From contig NZ_JACJJP010000001.1 of NCBI RefSeq assembly GCF_016900095.1, positions 62,001 through 126,000 of the forward strand: a stretch of 64,000 nucleotides of DNA, in the 5' to 3' direction. Shown here piece after piece: positions 24,470-33,725 of the stretch (positions within the stretch are counted from its first letter, which is position 1; each line of letters begins with the position of its first letter). This DNA is from Gemmiger formicilis. GTDB taxonomy: Bacteria > Bacillota > Clostridia > Oscillospirales > Ruminococcaceae. The translations under genes and the position numbers were made by a program. A model generated the notes under the pieces. The model did not search any database. It was not told the origin of the DNA and saw only the letters and a program-made list of their open reading frames with translations.

Positions 24470-26017
24470 TTACTGTGCCTCCTTTCCCTGCTTTTTGGCA
24501 CCGGCCATATACAGGCCCAGTTCCTGCACCGTGGTGGTTTTGGGATCAAATTCGCCCACAATCTCGCCTTCGTACATGACCAGGATGCGGTCGGACAGGT
24601 TCATGACCTCATCCAGTTCCAGGCTGACCAGCAGCACCGCTTTGCCCTTGTCCCGTTCGGCCACGATCTGTTTGTGGATATATTCGATGGCGCCCACGTC
24701 CAGGCCGCGGGTGGGCTGAACCGCCACCAGCAGTTTGGGGTCCTTATCGATTTCCCGGGCAATGATGGCTTTCTGCTGGTTGCCGCCGGACATGCTGCGG
24801 GCGATGGTCACACTCCCCTGCCCGCTGCGCACGTCGTACTGCTTGATCAGGCGGTCGGAATATTCCCGCACAGCGGCCTTGTTGATGAAGCCGCCCTTCT
24901 GGAACTGGGGTTCCCAGTACCGCTGCAGGACCATGTTGTTTTCCAGGGAGTAATCCAGCACCAGACCGTATTTGTGGCGGTCTTCGGGGATATGGCTCAT
25001 GCCGTCCTTGGAGCGCTGGCGGATGCTGGCATGGGTGATATCCTTGCCGTCCAGGGTCAGGGTGCCATGGGTGACCTTTTCCAGACCGGTGAGGCCGTAT
25101 ACCAGTTCGGTCTGGCCGTTGCCTTCGATACCGGCCAGGCAGACGATCTCGCCGCCGCGCACGTCAAAGGACACGCCGCGCACGGCATCCTTCTTGTGCA
25201 CGCGGCCGGGCACGGTCATATCCCGCACCGACAACACCACATCTCCCACCTTGGCGGGGGCTTTTTCCACCGCGAACTGCACATCGCGGCCCACCATCAT
25301 GCGGGAAAGCTCTTCCTTGGTGGTCTCGGCGATATTCACGGTGCCGATGCCCTTGCCCTTGCGCAGAACGGTGCAGCGGTCCGCCACCTCCATGATCTCG
25401 TTGAGCTTGTGGGTGATGAACAGGATGCTCTTGCCTTCCTTCTTGAAGCCCTTCATGATCTCTATGAGTTCATCGATTTCCTGGGGCGTCAGCACCGCCG
25501 TGGGCTCGTCAAAGATCAGGATTTCGTTGTCCCGGTACAGCATCTTCAGAATTTCCACACGCTGCTGCATGCCCACCGAGATATCGCTGATGAGGGCATC
25601 CGGGTCCACACGCAGGCCGTATTTTTCGGAAAGTTCCACAACCTTTTTCCGGGCAACTTCCTTCTGCAGAAAACCGGCCTTGCAGGGTTCCACGCCCAGC
25701 ATGATATTGTCCAGAACGCTGAAGCATTCCACCAGCTTGAAGTGCTGGTGCACCATGCCGATTCCCAGGTCGTTGGCCACATTGGGGTCCTTGATGTTTA
25801 CCTCTTTGCCGTTCTTTTTGATGACGCCCTGTTCAGGCTGGTACAGACCAAACAATACGCTCATCAGCGTGGATTTTCCCGCGCCGTTTTCGCCCAGAAG
25901 GGCATGCACTTCGCCCCGGCGCAGCTGCAGGGTCACATCATCATTGGCCTTGATGCCGGGAAATTCCTTGGTGATGTGAAGCATTTCGATTACGAAATCC
26001 TCTGCCAATCTGCTCAC
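24470..26017 (-). CDS. nupO: Nucleoside ABC transporter ATPase NupO/YufO type
   Basis: The 515-residue protein contains two ABC domains in tandem, as in sugar and nucleoside importers. The first has intact Walker [12 protein letters not shown] (about 40-50), signature [14 protein letters not shown] and Walker [16 protein letters not shown]. The second has a degenerate Walker A ([13 protein letters not shown]) but keeps [14 protein letters not shown] and [14 protein letters not shown]. This asymmetry is normal for the family. It powers nucleoside import with NupP and NupQ. The ATG follows AAAGGAGCG, and a separate promoter lies upstream, after the terminator of the BMP lipoprotein gene. Confidence 0.93.
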   Translation of the reverse strand: MSRLAEDFVIEMLHITKEFPGIKANDDVTLQLRRGEVHALLGENGAGKSTLMSVLFGLYQPEQGVIKKNGKEVNIKDPNVANDLGIGMVHQHFKLVECFSVLDNIMLGVEPCKAGFLQKEVARKKVVELSEKYGLRVDPDALISDISVGMQQRVEILKMLYRDNEILIFDEPTAVLTPQEIDELIEIMKGFKKEGKSILFITHKLNEIMEVADRCTVLRKGKGIGTVNIAETTKEELSRMMVGRDVQFAVEKAPAKVGDVVLSVRDMTVPGRVHKKDAVRGVSFDVRGGEIVCLAGIEGNGQTELVYGLTGLEKVTHGTLTLDGKDITHASIRQRSKDGMSHIPEDRHKYGLVLDYSLENNMVLQRYWEPQFQKGGFINKAAVREYSDRLIKQYDVRSGQGSVTIARSMSGGNQQKAIIAREIDKDPKLLVAVQPTRGLDVGAIEYIHKQIVAERDKGKAVLLVSLELDEVMNLSDRILVMYEGEIVGEFDPKTTTVQELGLYMAGAKKQGKEAQ

Positions 26018-26046
26018 GCTCCTTTCGAAATATATTTCTTGTGCTC

Positions 26047-26075
26047 ATTATACAATTATTTGTAAATCTTCACAA
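26047..26075 (-). promoter_or_regulatory. Promoter of nupO-P-Q-pdp
   Basis: On the minus strand TTGTGA, a 17-base spacer and TATAAT lie 30 bases before the nupO ATG, downstream of the BMP gene terminator. Confidence 0.6.
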
Positions 26076-26122
26076 GTTATTTGATCTACTTTTTTGCCAA
26101 AAATCGCGTTTTTTGACTTAAC

Positions 26123-26163
26123 GAAAAAAAGCGGCGGGCACCACTTTCCGGTGTCCGCCGCTT
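26123..26163 (-). terminator. Terminator after the BMP lipoprotein gene
   Basis: On the minus strand AAGCGGCGGACACC and its near-complement GGTGCCCGCCGCTT are followed by TTTTTTTCG. It separates a highly expressed binding protein from the transporter genes. Confidence 0.85.
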
Positions 26164-26193
26164 ACATGTTTGTCAGATTTCCCGATGCAAGGA

Positions 26194-27363
26194 TCAGACC
26201 TGGTAATCCACCGTGACAAAGTCGCTGGTGGTGGGCTTGGTGGCATCGTCGGAGTTGTTGTCGACGATGATCTCACCGCTGCGGATCTTTTCCTTCACGG
26301 CCTCATACTCTTCCACGGTGAAGGTGGAGAAGTTCCAGCTGTCTTCGGCGGTGGGCAGACCGACGTAATCGCCTTCCTGCAGACCGTAGACGAAGTTGGT
26401 ACCGGCGATGGTATCCCAGGTGCCGGCAGCCACGTGATCCAGGGCGTCGGTAACGCCCTCGCTCAGGCCCTTCATGGCGGAGGTCACGAACGGGTTGTAG
26501 CTGTACTTGCCGTCTTCCACACCCTGCTCGCCGATGTAGTTCTGGTCAACGTCAACGCCGATGACCTTGCCGTCATACTTGACAGCCGCTTCCAGGGCGC
26601 TGGTGTAGATGCCGCCGCCGCAGGCAAAGACGACCTGCGTGCCGGCAGAGTACCAGCTCTCCATCTTGGCGGTGATGTTGGCATCGCCGGAGAAGGCGCC
26701 GCCGTACCAGTACTTGATGTTGACATTGGTGCCCAGTTCCTGCGCAGCGGCGTCAGCGCCCTGCACATAGCCGTAACCGAAGCGGATAACGGCGGGGACA
26801 GCCATACCACCCAGGAAGCCCAGCTCGGTGAAGCCATCCTTCACGGCGGCGTAACCGGCCAGGTAGCCGGCCTGCTCTTCTTTGTAGGTGATGCAGTAAA
26901 CGTTGGCGGGGATGGTCTCGGTGCCGATGTCAGCCACAGTCACGTCCACGGCAATGAAGTGGACGTCCGGGTATTCGGTGGCAGCCCAGGCCAGGGAAGG
27001 TCCGTACAGATAGCCGACGCAGACAATGGTGTTGGCGCCGTCGTTGACTGCATTGCGGATCAGGGTTTCGCGGTCCTCATCGTTGGCGTCTTCGCTCGGC
27101 GGCAGGTAGTAGTCCACCTGAATGCCGTTGGCTTCGCCAAAGGCCTCCACAGCGGTCCAGCAGCCCTGGTTGAAGCTCTCGTCGTCGATGGTGCCGACGT
27201 CGCAGACCTGGGCGATGCCGGTGATCTCGGAGGAGGAGGCGCCTTCGGCAGTGGCGTTGGTGGCGGTGCTGCCGGAAGTGGCAGCGGTATCACCGCTGCC
27301 GCCGCAGGCGGCCAGGGACAGCGCCATGACGGCTGCCATGCTCAGCGAAAGAATCTTTTTCAT
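26194..27363 (-). CDS. BMP-family nucleoside-binding lipoprotein
   Basis: This 389-residue protein starts with a lipoprotein signal (MKKILSLSMAAVMALSLAAC; lipobox LAAC with Cys at about 20), followed by a Ser/Thr/Ala-rich linker and a periplasmic-binding fold. The BMP (PnrA-like) features are QVCDVGTIDDESFNQGCW, the Asp in AVDVTVADI, and GFLGGMAVPAVIRFGYGYVQG. It captures nucleosides outside the cell for NupOPQ. ATG 27363 follows AAGGAGAG; the earlier ATG is less well spaced. It has its own strong promoter and terminator, which suggests higher expression than the transporter. Confidence 0.93.
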   Translation of the reverse strand: MKKILSLSMAAVMALSLAACGGSGDTAATSGSTATNATAEGASSSEITGIAQVCDVGTIDDESFNQGCWTAVEAFGEANGIQVDYYLPPSEDANDEDRETLIRNAVNDGANTIVCVGYLYGPSLAWAATEYPDVHFIAVDVTVADIGTETIPANVYCITYKEEQAGYLAGYAAVKDGFTELGFLGGMAVPAVIRFGYGYVQGADAAAQELGTNVNIKYWYGGAFSGDANITAKMESWYSAGTQVVFACGGGIYTSALEAAVKYDGKVIGVDVDQNYIGEQGVEDGKYSYNPFVTSAMKGLSEGVTDALDHVAAGTWDTIAGTNFVYGLQEGDYVGLPTAEDSWNFSTFTVEEYEAVKEKIRSGEIIVDNNSDDATKPTTSDFVTVDYQV

Positions 27364-27453
27364 CTCGGTACTCTCCTTTTTCATTGGGAAAAGGTAAAAT
27401 AAAGGGCGGACGCCTGCGTGCATAACACTCCACAGCGCCCGCCTGACAGCTTC

Positions 27454-27482
27454 AGTATACTGGATTTTTTTGTTTTTTTCAA
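27454..27482 (-). promoter_or_regulatory. Strong promoter of the BMP lipoprotein gene
   Basis: On the minus strand TTGAAA, a 17-base spacer and TATACT match the vegetative consensus well. I saw no purine riboswitch in the 85-base leader. Confidence 0.78.
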
Positions 27483-27529
27483 TGGAAAAAACAACGAAAT
27501 CACATTACAAAAACATAACAAAACGCCCG

Positions 27530-28717
27530 TTATCCCAAAATGTTGACAGCCACATTGGGCGTTTCCGGCAAGGAGGATACATCCGAAAGCTTCTCCACCT
27601 TGATGACACTGTCGTGCAGGTTCTGATACAGCTTTTCATACTCTCTCTGACCGAAATAGGCCATGCGCCAGTTGACCTGCGGCAGCCCCACGGCATATTC
27701 CGAAGCCCCCACGCGATCGGTGGTGCCTCCGCCCTGGCCCCAGCCGCCGGCGCTGAAATACTCATACAGCTTGTGCTGCACGGTAAGAGAGTAATTCTTC
27801 ATGGCGCTGGTCAGCACAACGGAATCGTTGCCGGTACTGTCCCAGTCGGTGCCGATGACCACGGCCCCGGTACCCTGTGCCGCATCAATGCAGCCCTGCA
27901 GGGTGCCGTCACCGGCCGCCATCACCGCTTCTATGCCGTCGCCGTACCATTCGGACATGCGCTGGGTCACAACGTCGTAAGCGTCCTCACTGCCCACATA
28001 CCACACTTCCACACTGGCCTGCACACCCTGGCTCTGGGCCGCGGCGTCCACGCCCTGCAGAAAGCCGGTGCAGCACCGCACAATTCCCGGCATGGATTCC
28101 GAACCCACGAAGCCCAGCTTGGTGCGGCCATCCATCACGGTGGCATATCCGGCCAGGTAGGCAGCCTGCTCCTCATTGAAGAGCACGCAGTGGGTGTTGA
28201 CCGCCGTCTGATAGGAGGTGTAATCCTCGGCGTGAGGTTCGGCGTCCAGACACAGATACGCCACCGAGGGGTAGTTGTTCTGGATGTTGTACAGCGCCGC
28301 CGCCATATCCTCGCCGCGGCACACCACCATGGCGGCTCCGCTTTCTGCCGCGGAGCGCAGTGCATTTTCCCGGGATTCCAGGCTGGCTTCCTCGGTCTGG
28401 TACAGCTGCGCCGTGTAACTGAAGGTATCGGCAAACGCCTGCACACCGCGCCACAGCGCCGCGTCCGGCCCGGTGTCGGTACCGTCGGTATCCGCCACAA
28501 ATGCCACCGCCGCGCCCTGCCCGTTCAGGGGGGTATCCGTATTCTCTTCGTGCAGCACATACAGGCTGTCATCCACCAAAGGGGAGTCTTCCACCTGCGG
28601 AATGCCGGACGAGGCGGAGGACGGTGCCGAACAGGCACACATCGAAACAGCAAGCAGGCCGCAGAGAGCAGCCTTCCAGGAATGACGGAGAGTGTGAAAA
28701 CGCTGGTTCTGATCCAT
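27530..28717 (-). CDS. Second, divergent BMP-family lipoprotein
   Basis: A 395-residue paralogue of the protein at 26194-27363. The signal sequence ends VSMCACSAPSS, a less usual lipobox (MCAC). The fold marks are present: FNEEQAAYLAGYATVMDGRT, GFVGSESMPGIVRCCTGFLQG and a final YFGQREYEKLYQNL. The ligand loop differs, since the usual DDESFNQG motif is missing from the N-terminal part, so it may bind another nucleoside, a modified one or none. It is the third gene of the deoD-cdd operon, 18 bases after cdd. AAAGGAG lies before the ATG. Confidence 0.88.
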   Translation of the reverse strand: MDQNQRFHTLRHSWKAALCGLLAVSMCACSAPSSASSGIPQVEDSPLVDDSLYVLHEENTDTPLNGQGAAVAFVADTDGTDTGPDAALWRGVQAFADTFSYTAQLYQTEEASLESRENALRSAAESGAAMVVCRGEDMAAALYNIQNNYPSVAYLCLDAEPHAEDYTSYQTAVNTHCVLFNEEQAAYLAGYATVMDGRTKLGFVGSESMPGIVRCCTGFLQGVDAAAQSQGVQASVEVWYVGSEDAYDVVTQRMSEWYGDGIEAVMAAGDGTLQGCIDAAQGTGAVVIGTDWDSTGNDSVVLTSAMKNYSLTVQHKLYEYFSAGGWGQGGGTTDRVGASEYAVGLPQVNWRMAYFGQREYEKLYQNLHDSVIKVEKLSDVSSLPETPNVAVNILG

Positions 28718-28735
28718 AAGTGCAGAAAACTCCTT

Positions 28736-29179
28736 TTATTCGGGGTCGATCTCAAGATTTTGCGGGCCGAACCCATAGGGCAGCAGTTCACCCAAGGTGG
28801 TCTGGATATAATCCTGTTCGCTCTTGGCCATGATCACGACAAGAGACGGACCGCCGAATTCGTACAGTGCCTGGCGGCAGACGCCGCAGGGTCCCGTGAC
28901 AAGATCGTTGGTCTTGCCTTCCAGGCTGCCCACAATGGCAATGGCCGCAAAGCGGGTCACGCCCTCGCTGACCGCCTTGAACAATGCCGTTCGTTCGGCA
29001 CAGTTGGTGGGCGTGTAGCCCGCATTTTCAATGTTGCAGCCGGTAAAGACGCGCCCGTCCTTGCTCAGCAGGGCCGCCCCCACCCGGAAGTGGGAGTACG
29101 GCACATAGGCAAACCGTCTGGCCGCAAAGGCCGCGCGGATGAGTTCGGCGCGGGTTTCGGCCGACAGTTCCGCGCTCAC
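28736..29179 (-). CDS. cdd: Cytidine deaminase
   Basis: A 147-residue zinc enzyme that converts cytidine and deoxycytidine to uridine and deoxyuridine. The catalytic signature is NCAERTALF with PCGVCRQALYEFG, giving the three Cys ligands and the Glu general acid. CNIENAGYTPTNC is the substrate loop. Its length is normal for the tetrameric T-CDA type. The GTG start at 29179 overlaps the deoD stop (GTGA), so it is coupled to deoD. It feeds the uridine that Pdp then splits. Confidence 0.95.
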   Translation of the reverse strand: MSAELSAETRAELIRAAFAARRFAYVPYSHFRVGAALLSKDGRVFTGCNIENAGYTPTNCAERTALFKAVSEGVTRFAAIAIVGSLEGKTNDLVTGPCGVCRQALYEFGGPSLVVIMAKSEQDYIQTTLGELLPYGFGPQNLEIDPE

Positions 29180-29895
29180 AGTTCCGCCCCCAGGGCCACC
29201 TTCATCATGGCGGTGAAGCTGGTCTGCCGCTGTTCGGCGGTGGTGATTTCCGGGGAAACAAAGCTGTCCGAGATGGTCAGCAGGCAGGCGGCGTTCTTGC
29301 CCAGCACCTTGGCGTTGTGGAACAGGGCAAAGCTCTCCATCTCCACCGCCAGGCAGCCCTTTTCGTCCCGCAGGCGCTCCCAGTAGGCTGGCTTTTCGTC
29401 CGAGGGCTCCCGGTAGAAGACGTCGGCGGAATGGATGACGCCCTCAATGAGGGGAATGTTCTGGGCGGCGGCGCTGCGGCGCAGGGCCTCGTTGAGCGCC
29501 TGGCTGGGGCGCTGGATTTCATCGGTATCGCCGGACTGGGTCACGGCATAGTTGCTTTCGGAATAGGCACCGGTGGACAGCAGCACATCGAAAAGCTTGG
29601 CCTTTTCGGTATACGAGCCGGCGGAACCGATGCGAATGATGTTTTCCACCCCGTACTGGGTGTACAGCTCATAGGAATAGATGCCGATGGACGGCATTCC
29701 CATACCGCTGCCCATAACGCTGACAGGTCGGCCCTGGTAGGTACCGGTATACCCCAGCATACCCCGGACATCGGTGACCAGACGGGGATTTTCCAGGAAG
29801 GTCTCGGCAATGAATTTGGCGCGCAGCGGATCGCCGGGCATCAGGACGGTGCGGGCGAAATCGCCCTTTTCGGCGCGGTTATGAGGGGTAGACAT
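29176..29895 (-). CDS. deoD: Purine-nucleoside phosphorylase, DeoD type
   Basis: The 239-residue hexameric phosphorylase splits purine nucleosides into base and (deoxy)ribose 1-phosphate. The phosphate site VLMPGDPLRAKFIAE (about 18-32), the nucleoside loop VMGSGMGMPSIGIYSYEL and MESFALFHNAKVLGK are intact. The final SDSFVSPEITTAEQRQTSF fits the DeoD family. ATG 29895 follows AAAGGAG. It is the first gene of the salvage operon deoD-cdd-BMP2. No deoB or deoC is in the window, so phosphopentose handling must be encoded elsewhere. Confidence 0.95.
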   Translation of the reverse strand: MSTPHNRAEKGDFARTVLMPGDPLRAKFIAETFLENPRLVTDVRGMLGYTGTYQGRPVSVMGSGMGMPSIGIYSYELYTQYGVENIIRIGSAGSYTEKAKLFDVLLSTGAYSESNYAVTQSGDTDEIQRPSQALNEALRRSAAAQNIPLIEGVIHSADVFYREPSDEKPAYWERLRDEKGCLAVEMESFALFHNAKVLGKNAACLLTISDSFVSPEITTAEQRQTSFTAMMKVALGAEL

Positions 29896-29969
29896 AGCGG
29901 ATCTCCTTTTTGTACGTTTGTATGCGGTTTTCTTCACAGGACAACCTGTCCCACCGCTTTGTTCTTATT

Positions 29970-29999
29970 AGTATACCACATTTTGGCGTTTTGTGCTAA
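29970..29999 (-). promoter_or_regulatory. Likely promoter of deoD-cdd-BMP2
   Basis: On the minus strand TATACT is a good -10 box, with TTAGCA 18 bases upstream as a fair -35. Confidence 0.45.
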
Positions 30000-30043
30000 A
30001 CTGTTTACCAAAAGACGCAGTTTTTCACAAAGGAGAATCGTCC

Positions 30044-30961
30044 ATGCTCCCACTACCCGATCACTGTACCTTGTGCCCCCGGACCTGCGGCGCCGACCGT
30101 GCCGCGGGCAAGCGCGGCGTGTGCGGCGCTGCCGACCAGTTGCTGGTGGCCCGCGCCGCTTTGCACCACTGGGAGGAACCATGCCTGAGCGGTGACCCCA
30201 ACGCCACCACCGGAAGCGGCACCGTGTTTTTTACCGGCTGTGCCCTGGGGTGTTGTTACTGCCAGAATTACGCCATCAGCCAGCAAGGACTGGGGAAGGC
30301 AATCGACGAGAACCGACTGGCGGAAATCTTTCTGGAATTGCAGGAAAAAGGCGCCCAGAACATCAACCTTGTGACTGCCACCCAGTGGCTGCCCTGGGTA
30401 ACAGCCGCCCTGGATGAAGCCCGCCGCCGAGGGCTTCGACTTCCGGTTATCTACAACACTGGCGGGTACGAAACACTTGAGACGGTAGAAGCGCTGAAGT
30501 CCTATGTGGACATCTGGCTCACCGACTACAAGTATGCCTCCCCTGCCCTGGCCCAAGAACTGTCCCGGGCCCGGGATTACCCCGCCGTGGCGGATGCAGC
30601 CCTTTGCCGGATGCTGCGGCAGACCGGGGCGCCGGTGTTCGGGGACGACGGCTATCTGCGACGCGGAGTGATTGTGCGGCATCTGGCTCTGCCGGGCCAT
30701 GTGAACGACAGCCTGGCGGTACTGCGGCGTCTGGCCCAGATCCGCAAAGAAACCGGCATCCCCTTCCTGACCAGTCTGATGAGCCAGTTCACACCTTTCT
30801 ACCATGCCGAAGAGCACGGACTGGGGCGGCGCATCACCACCTACGAGTATCGCAAGGTGGTGGAAGAAGCCATCGCACTGGGGCTGACCGAGGGATACAT
30901 GCAGGAAAAGAGCAGTGCCCGGGAAGAGTATACCCCGCCTTTTGATCTGGAGGGTGTCTGA
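30044..30961 (+). CDS. Radical SAM protein, PflX type
   Basis: A 305-residue radical SAM enzyme of the group once named PflX, relatives of pyruvate formate-lyase activase. An N-terminal cysteine cluster CTLCPRTCGADRAAGKRGVC precedes the radical SAM motif CALGCCYCQN (C-X3-C-X2-C) near residue 70. The remaining barrel includes YNTGGYETLETVEALK and VIVRHLALPGHVNDS. It lacks a known substrate; proposals such as glycyl-radical activation are inference. ATG 30044 follows AAAGGAG. Its stop overlaps the ATG of the next membrane gene (TGATG), so the two are coupled, though a functional link is not obvious. Confidence 0.88.
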   Translation: MLPLPDHCTLCPRTCGADRAAGKRGVCGAADQLLVARAALHHWEEPCLSGDPNATTGSGTVFFTGCALGCCYCQNYAISQQGLGKAIDENRLAEIFLELQEKGAQNINLVTATQWLPWVTAALDEARRRGLRLPVIYNTGGYETLETVEALKSYVDIWLTDYKYASPALAQELSRARDYPAVADAALCRMLRQTGAPVFGDDGYLRRGVIVRHLALPGHVNDSLAVLRRLAQIRKETGIPFLTSLMSQFTPFYHAEEHGLGRRITTYEYRKVVEEAIALGLTEGYMQEKSSAREEYTPPFDLEGV

Positions 30962-32844
30962 TGTTGGGGACATTGTTGGGCTGCGGGTATCTGGCCTTGT
31001 TTTTGCTGGCCGGGTTCCTGACCGCCCGTCGGGCCTTGCCGGGGGCCTCCGCCGGGGCAGCCGTCGGATTGGGTTGTGCTTTCGGAGTCAGTTATCTGGC
31101 CGTTCTCCCTGCCTGTTTTGCTCTTGCGCTGGGCTTCGGCGTCGCGGCGGCGGCCTGTGCCGGCGCGGTGGCTTTTCTGGCGGTGCTGGGATTGCTGCTT
31201 GCCGGCGGACCCCTTCCACCTTTGCGTGCCGACCGCACGGATGCCGCCATGTGGGCCTGCGCCCTGCCCATGCTGGCTATCACCGCCTATCTGCTCCACA
31301 CCCACGTACTGCATCTGGTGGATGGCGCCTACCACACCGGGCAAAGCTGCTATGGTGACATGGCCATGCATCTGGGGTTCATCAAGAACATTGCGGTCAC
31401 GGGGCAGTTTCCGCCGCTGTATCCCCTTCTGGCCGGAGAAAACCGGTTTGGCTATCCCTTCCTGTGCGAATGCGTATCCAGCGTGTTCCTGGTGTTGGGA
31501 GGGAGCCTCCGCTTCGCCTACATCCTGCCCATGCTGCCTGCCTTTGTAGCGGTGTATCTGATGTTCTGGCAGCTGGCCCGCCATGTGCTGGGGTCCGTCG
31601 GGAAAGCCTGCCTGGCTTTCTGGCTCTTCTTTATGGGCAGCGGTTTCGGGTTCGTGTATTTTCTGAAAGACAAGGACACTTTTCTTTCCATCTTTACCGG
31701 GTTTTACACCACCCCCACCAACGACACTGCCCATAATGTAATCTGGGTGAACCCGTTGGCCGATCTGCTGATTCCCCAGCGGGCCACCCTGTTCGGGTGG
31801 TGTCTGCTGTTTGCCGCGCTCTACCTGCTCTGGCGATTCTGCATGGAAAACCGTCCGCGGCTGTGGCTGCCCCTGGCGGTGCTGGTTCTGCCCTTGCCTC
31901 TGATGCAGACCCACTCCGCCCTGGCCTTGGTGCTGTGCTGTCTGGTCTGCGGAGTGTATACCCTGGTGCACCGCCCGCGGGTGCGTACGGTACTGCTGCC
32001 CTGGCTGTGGCTGGCGTTGGTCTGCGGTGTCGCCTGGGCCGCCCAGATGTGGGGCACCGTCTTTGCCCAGTCGGTGGACGGGCAGCACATGCTGCGCCTG
32101 CACCTGAATTGGGTGAACAACACCGGCAGCGGTCTGAAAGACAATTATTTCTGGTTCTACATCAAGAACATCGGGGTGGTGTATCTGCTGCTGATTCCCG
32201 CCTTTTTCCACGCCGACCGCCGCCAGCGCTGGTTTTACGGCGGCGGGGTGGTGATCTGGGCCCTGGCAGAAATGGTGGTGTTCCAGCCCAACACCTATGA
32301 CAACAACAAGCTGCTGTTTGTGTGGCACGGGCTGGGATGCATCCTGGTGGCGGGCTTGCTGTGCGATTGGTTCGGCCAGCTGCGGGCCCGTTGGCTCAGC
32401 GCTGCAGGTTTGGCTGCCGTGTGTTTCTTCGGGATGTTCGGCAGCGTACTGACCCTGGGACGGGAGGCCGTGAGCGATTACCAGCAATGGAGTGTCGCGG
32501 CCATCCGGATGGCCGACTATGTGGACGAACACGCCGAAGCGGATGCCCTGTTCCTGACCAGTGACGACCATCTGACACCGGTGTTTTCTCTGGCGGGACG
32601 GCAGATTGTCTGTGGCTCGGCAAGCTTTGTGTATTACCACGGTATGGACTACTCCGACGAGTACAGCGCCATGGTCAGCCTGTACGAAATGCCGGACGAG
32701 GTCACTTTACAGGCATGGGGCGTGGATTACGTGCTGTTTGACGGCGCGGTATATGCTCGCTTTCAAGCTGATGAGGACTGGTACCGGCAGCGGTATGAAC
32801 TGTGGTACAGCGATGACGAGTACCGCATTTACAAGATTACCTAA
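30961..32844 (+). CDS. Large multi-pass membrane protein, GT-C glycosyltransferase-like
   Basis: A 627-residue protein with twelve or more hydrophobic helices. The loop YGDMAMHLGFIKNIAVTGQF near residue 137 has the acidic motif in the first outer loop that marks GT-C enzymes, which use lipid-linked sugars. Near the C-terminus a soluble part (about 530-627) with LFLTSDDHLTPVFSLAGRQ follows the membrane region, as in other GT-C relatives. Acceptor and donor are unknown. It is coupled by a TGATG overlap to the radical SAM gene and followed by a terminator. A similarly sized but different membrane protein is found at 43191-44918. Confidence 0.75.
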   Translation: MLGTLLGCGYLALFLLAGFLTARRALPGASAGAAVGLGCAFGVSYLAVLPACFALALGFGVAAAACAGAVAFLAVLGLLLAGGPLPPLRADRTDAAMWACALPMLAITAYLLHTHVLHLVDGAYHTGQSCYGDMAMHLGFIKNIAVTGQFPPLYPLLAGENRFGYPFLCECVSSVFLVLGGSLRFAYILPMLPAFVAVYLMFWQLARHVLGSVGKACLAFWLFFMGSGFGFVYFLKDKDTFLSIFTGFYTTPTNDTAHNVIWVNPLADLLIPQRATLFGWCLLFAALYLLWRFCMENRPRLWLPLAVLVLPLPLMQTHSALALVLCCLVCGVYTLVHRPRVRTVLLPWLWLALVCGVAWAAQMWGTVFAQSVDGQHMLRLHLNWVNNTGSGLKDNYFWFYIKNIGVVYLLLIPAFFHADRRQRWFYGGGVVIWALAEMVVFQPNTYDNNKLLFVWHGLGCILVAGLLCDWFGQLRARWLSAAGLAAVCFFGMFGSVLTLGREAVSDYQQWSVAAIRMADYVDEHAEADALFLTSDDHLTPVFSLAGRQIVCGSASFVYYHGMDYSDEYSAMVSLYEMPDEVTLQAWGVDYVLFDGAVYARFQADEDWYRQRYELWYSDDEYRIYKIT

Positions 32845-32884
32845 AAAAGGGGAGGCTTGCCTTGGCGGCAGGTCTCCCCTTTTC
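32843..32884. terminator. Bidirectional terminator between convergent genes
   Basis: AAAAAAGGGGAG and CTCCCCTTTT enclose an inner stem GCTTGCC/GGCAGG. U tracts arise on both strands. Confidence 0.88.
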
Positions 32885-32891
32885 AGGTGAT

Positions 32892-33686
32892 TCAATTGAG
32901 CATGGTCCATCCACCCACCTCGGAAAATCCAATACGGTGGTAGATGCGCCCGGCAGCGGGGTTGTCGTAGAACAGGCAGAGGAATTCTCGTCCCTGCGCA
33001 AAGCTGCGGCGACAGAGTTCCGCAACCACAGCGCTGGCATAGCCGTGCCCACGTTCCTCGGGGCGGGTGGCCACCCCCACAACCATGGCACTGCGACTGC
33101 TGGCCGCGGTGGTCTGAGCGGTGGAAACGAGACGGCCGTCCTTGAAAGCCCCTATCATCATACCGCCGCATTTCCAGCACTGGGCCAGTTCTTCCCGTTC
33201 CTGTTGCTCTCCATGATAAGAATCGGAAAATTCTTCGATTCCACGCAACAGATCCAGAGCCTGGTCCAAATCCTCGATGCCAAGCTCCCGCACCGCAACG
33301 CCGTCCGGTGTTTGCGTTACAAAAGAGGGATCTACTGTATTGCAACGGCTCATATACGTTACTTGGTACTTTTTCTCCGGGAAGTACGGTGCCAGGCGTT
33401 CCATCAGGTCTTTTTTGCCGCTGATTCCCTGCACCTTACGGCCACGCAGAAATTCGGCAGCGGCAGCCGCGTCATACTTCGGGTTTTGGCTATACAGGAT
33501 ATAGCTGTCAAAATATTGCAGAATCAGGCAATCCCAGCCTTCCCGACCGGGGTTGGCCCACACCTGGACAGGAGGCGTATCCACCCCGACTGTTTCCACA
33601 TCACCATAGATGAAAAGATTGATTTCCGGCTCCGCATCAATATAGGCAAGAATATTCTTGCGATCCGCTTGGGTACAGCGCAACAT
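32892..33686 (-). CDS. GNAT-family N-acetyltransferase
   Basis: The 264-residue protein has a GNAT fold in its C-terminal half (about 125-264). The acetyl-CoA loop VGVATRPEERGHGYASAVVAELC matches motif A, and FYDNPAAGRIYHRIGFSEVG is motif B. The N-terminal half (1-120), with DRKNILAYIDAEPEINLFI, is a helper domain found in several Firmicute acetyltransferases. The substrate may be a small amine, an amino acid or a protein N-terminus; sequence does not decide. ATG 33686 follows AAGGAGG. It is the last gene of the run that begins upstream with the S1-domain and methyltransferase genes. Confidence 0.87.
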   Translation of the reverse strand: MLRCTQADRKNILAYIDAEPEINLFIYGDVETVGVDTPPVQVWANPGREGWDCLILQYFDSYILYSQNPKYDAAAAAEFLRGRKVQGISGKKDLMERLAPYFPEKKYQVTYMSRCNTVDPSFVTQTPDGVAVRELGIEDLDQALDLLRGIEEFSDSYHGEQQEREELAQCWKCGGMMIGAFKDGRLVSTAQTTAASSRSAMVVGVATRPEERGHGYASAVVAELCRRSFAQGREFLCLFYDNPAAGRIYHRIGFSEVGGWTMLN

Positions 33687-33725
33687 GACATGCTTCCTCC
33701 TTTTCGGATCACGGGGACAGGCAAT

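Noticed and set aside
22949-26065. A 1038-codon open frame opposite the nucleoside transporter genes
   Set aside because: It is a GC-driven shadow of three well-supported genes; the translation is rich in His, Gly and Gln without domains.
27364-27529. Possible purine riboswitch before the nucleoside-binding lipoprotein gene
   Set aside because: I saw no three-way junction with the conserved loop bases; only a plain promoter and a short leader.
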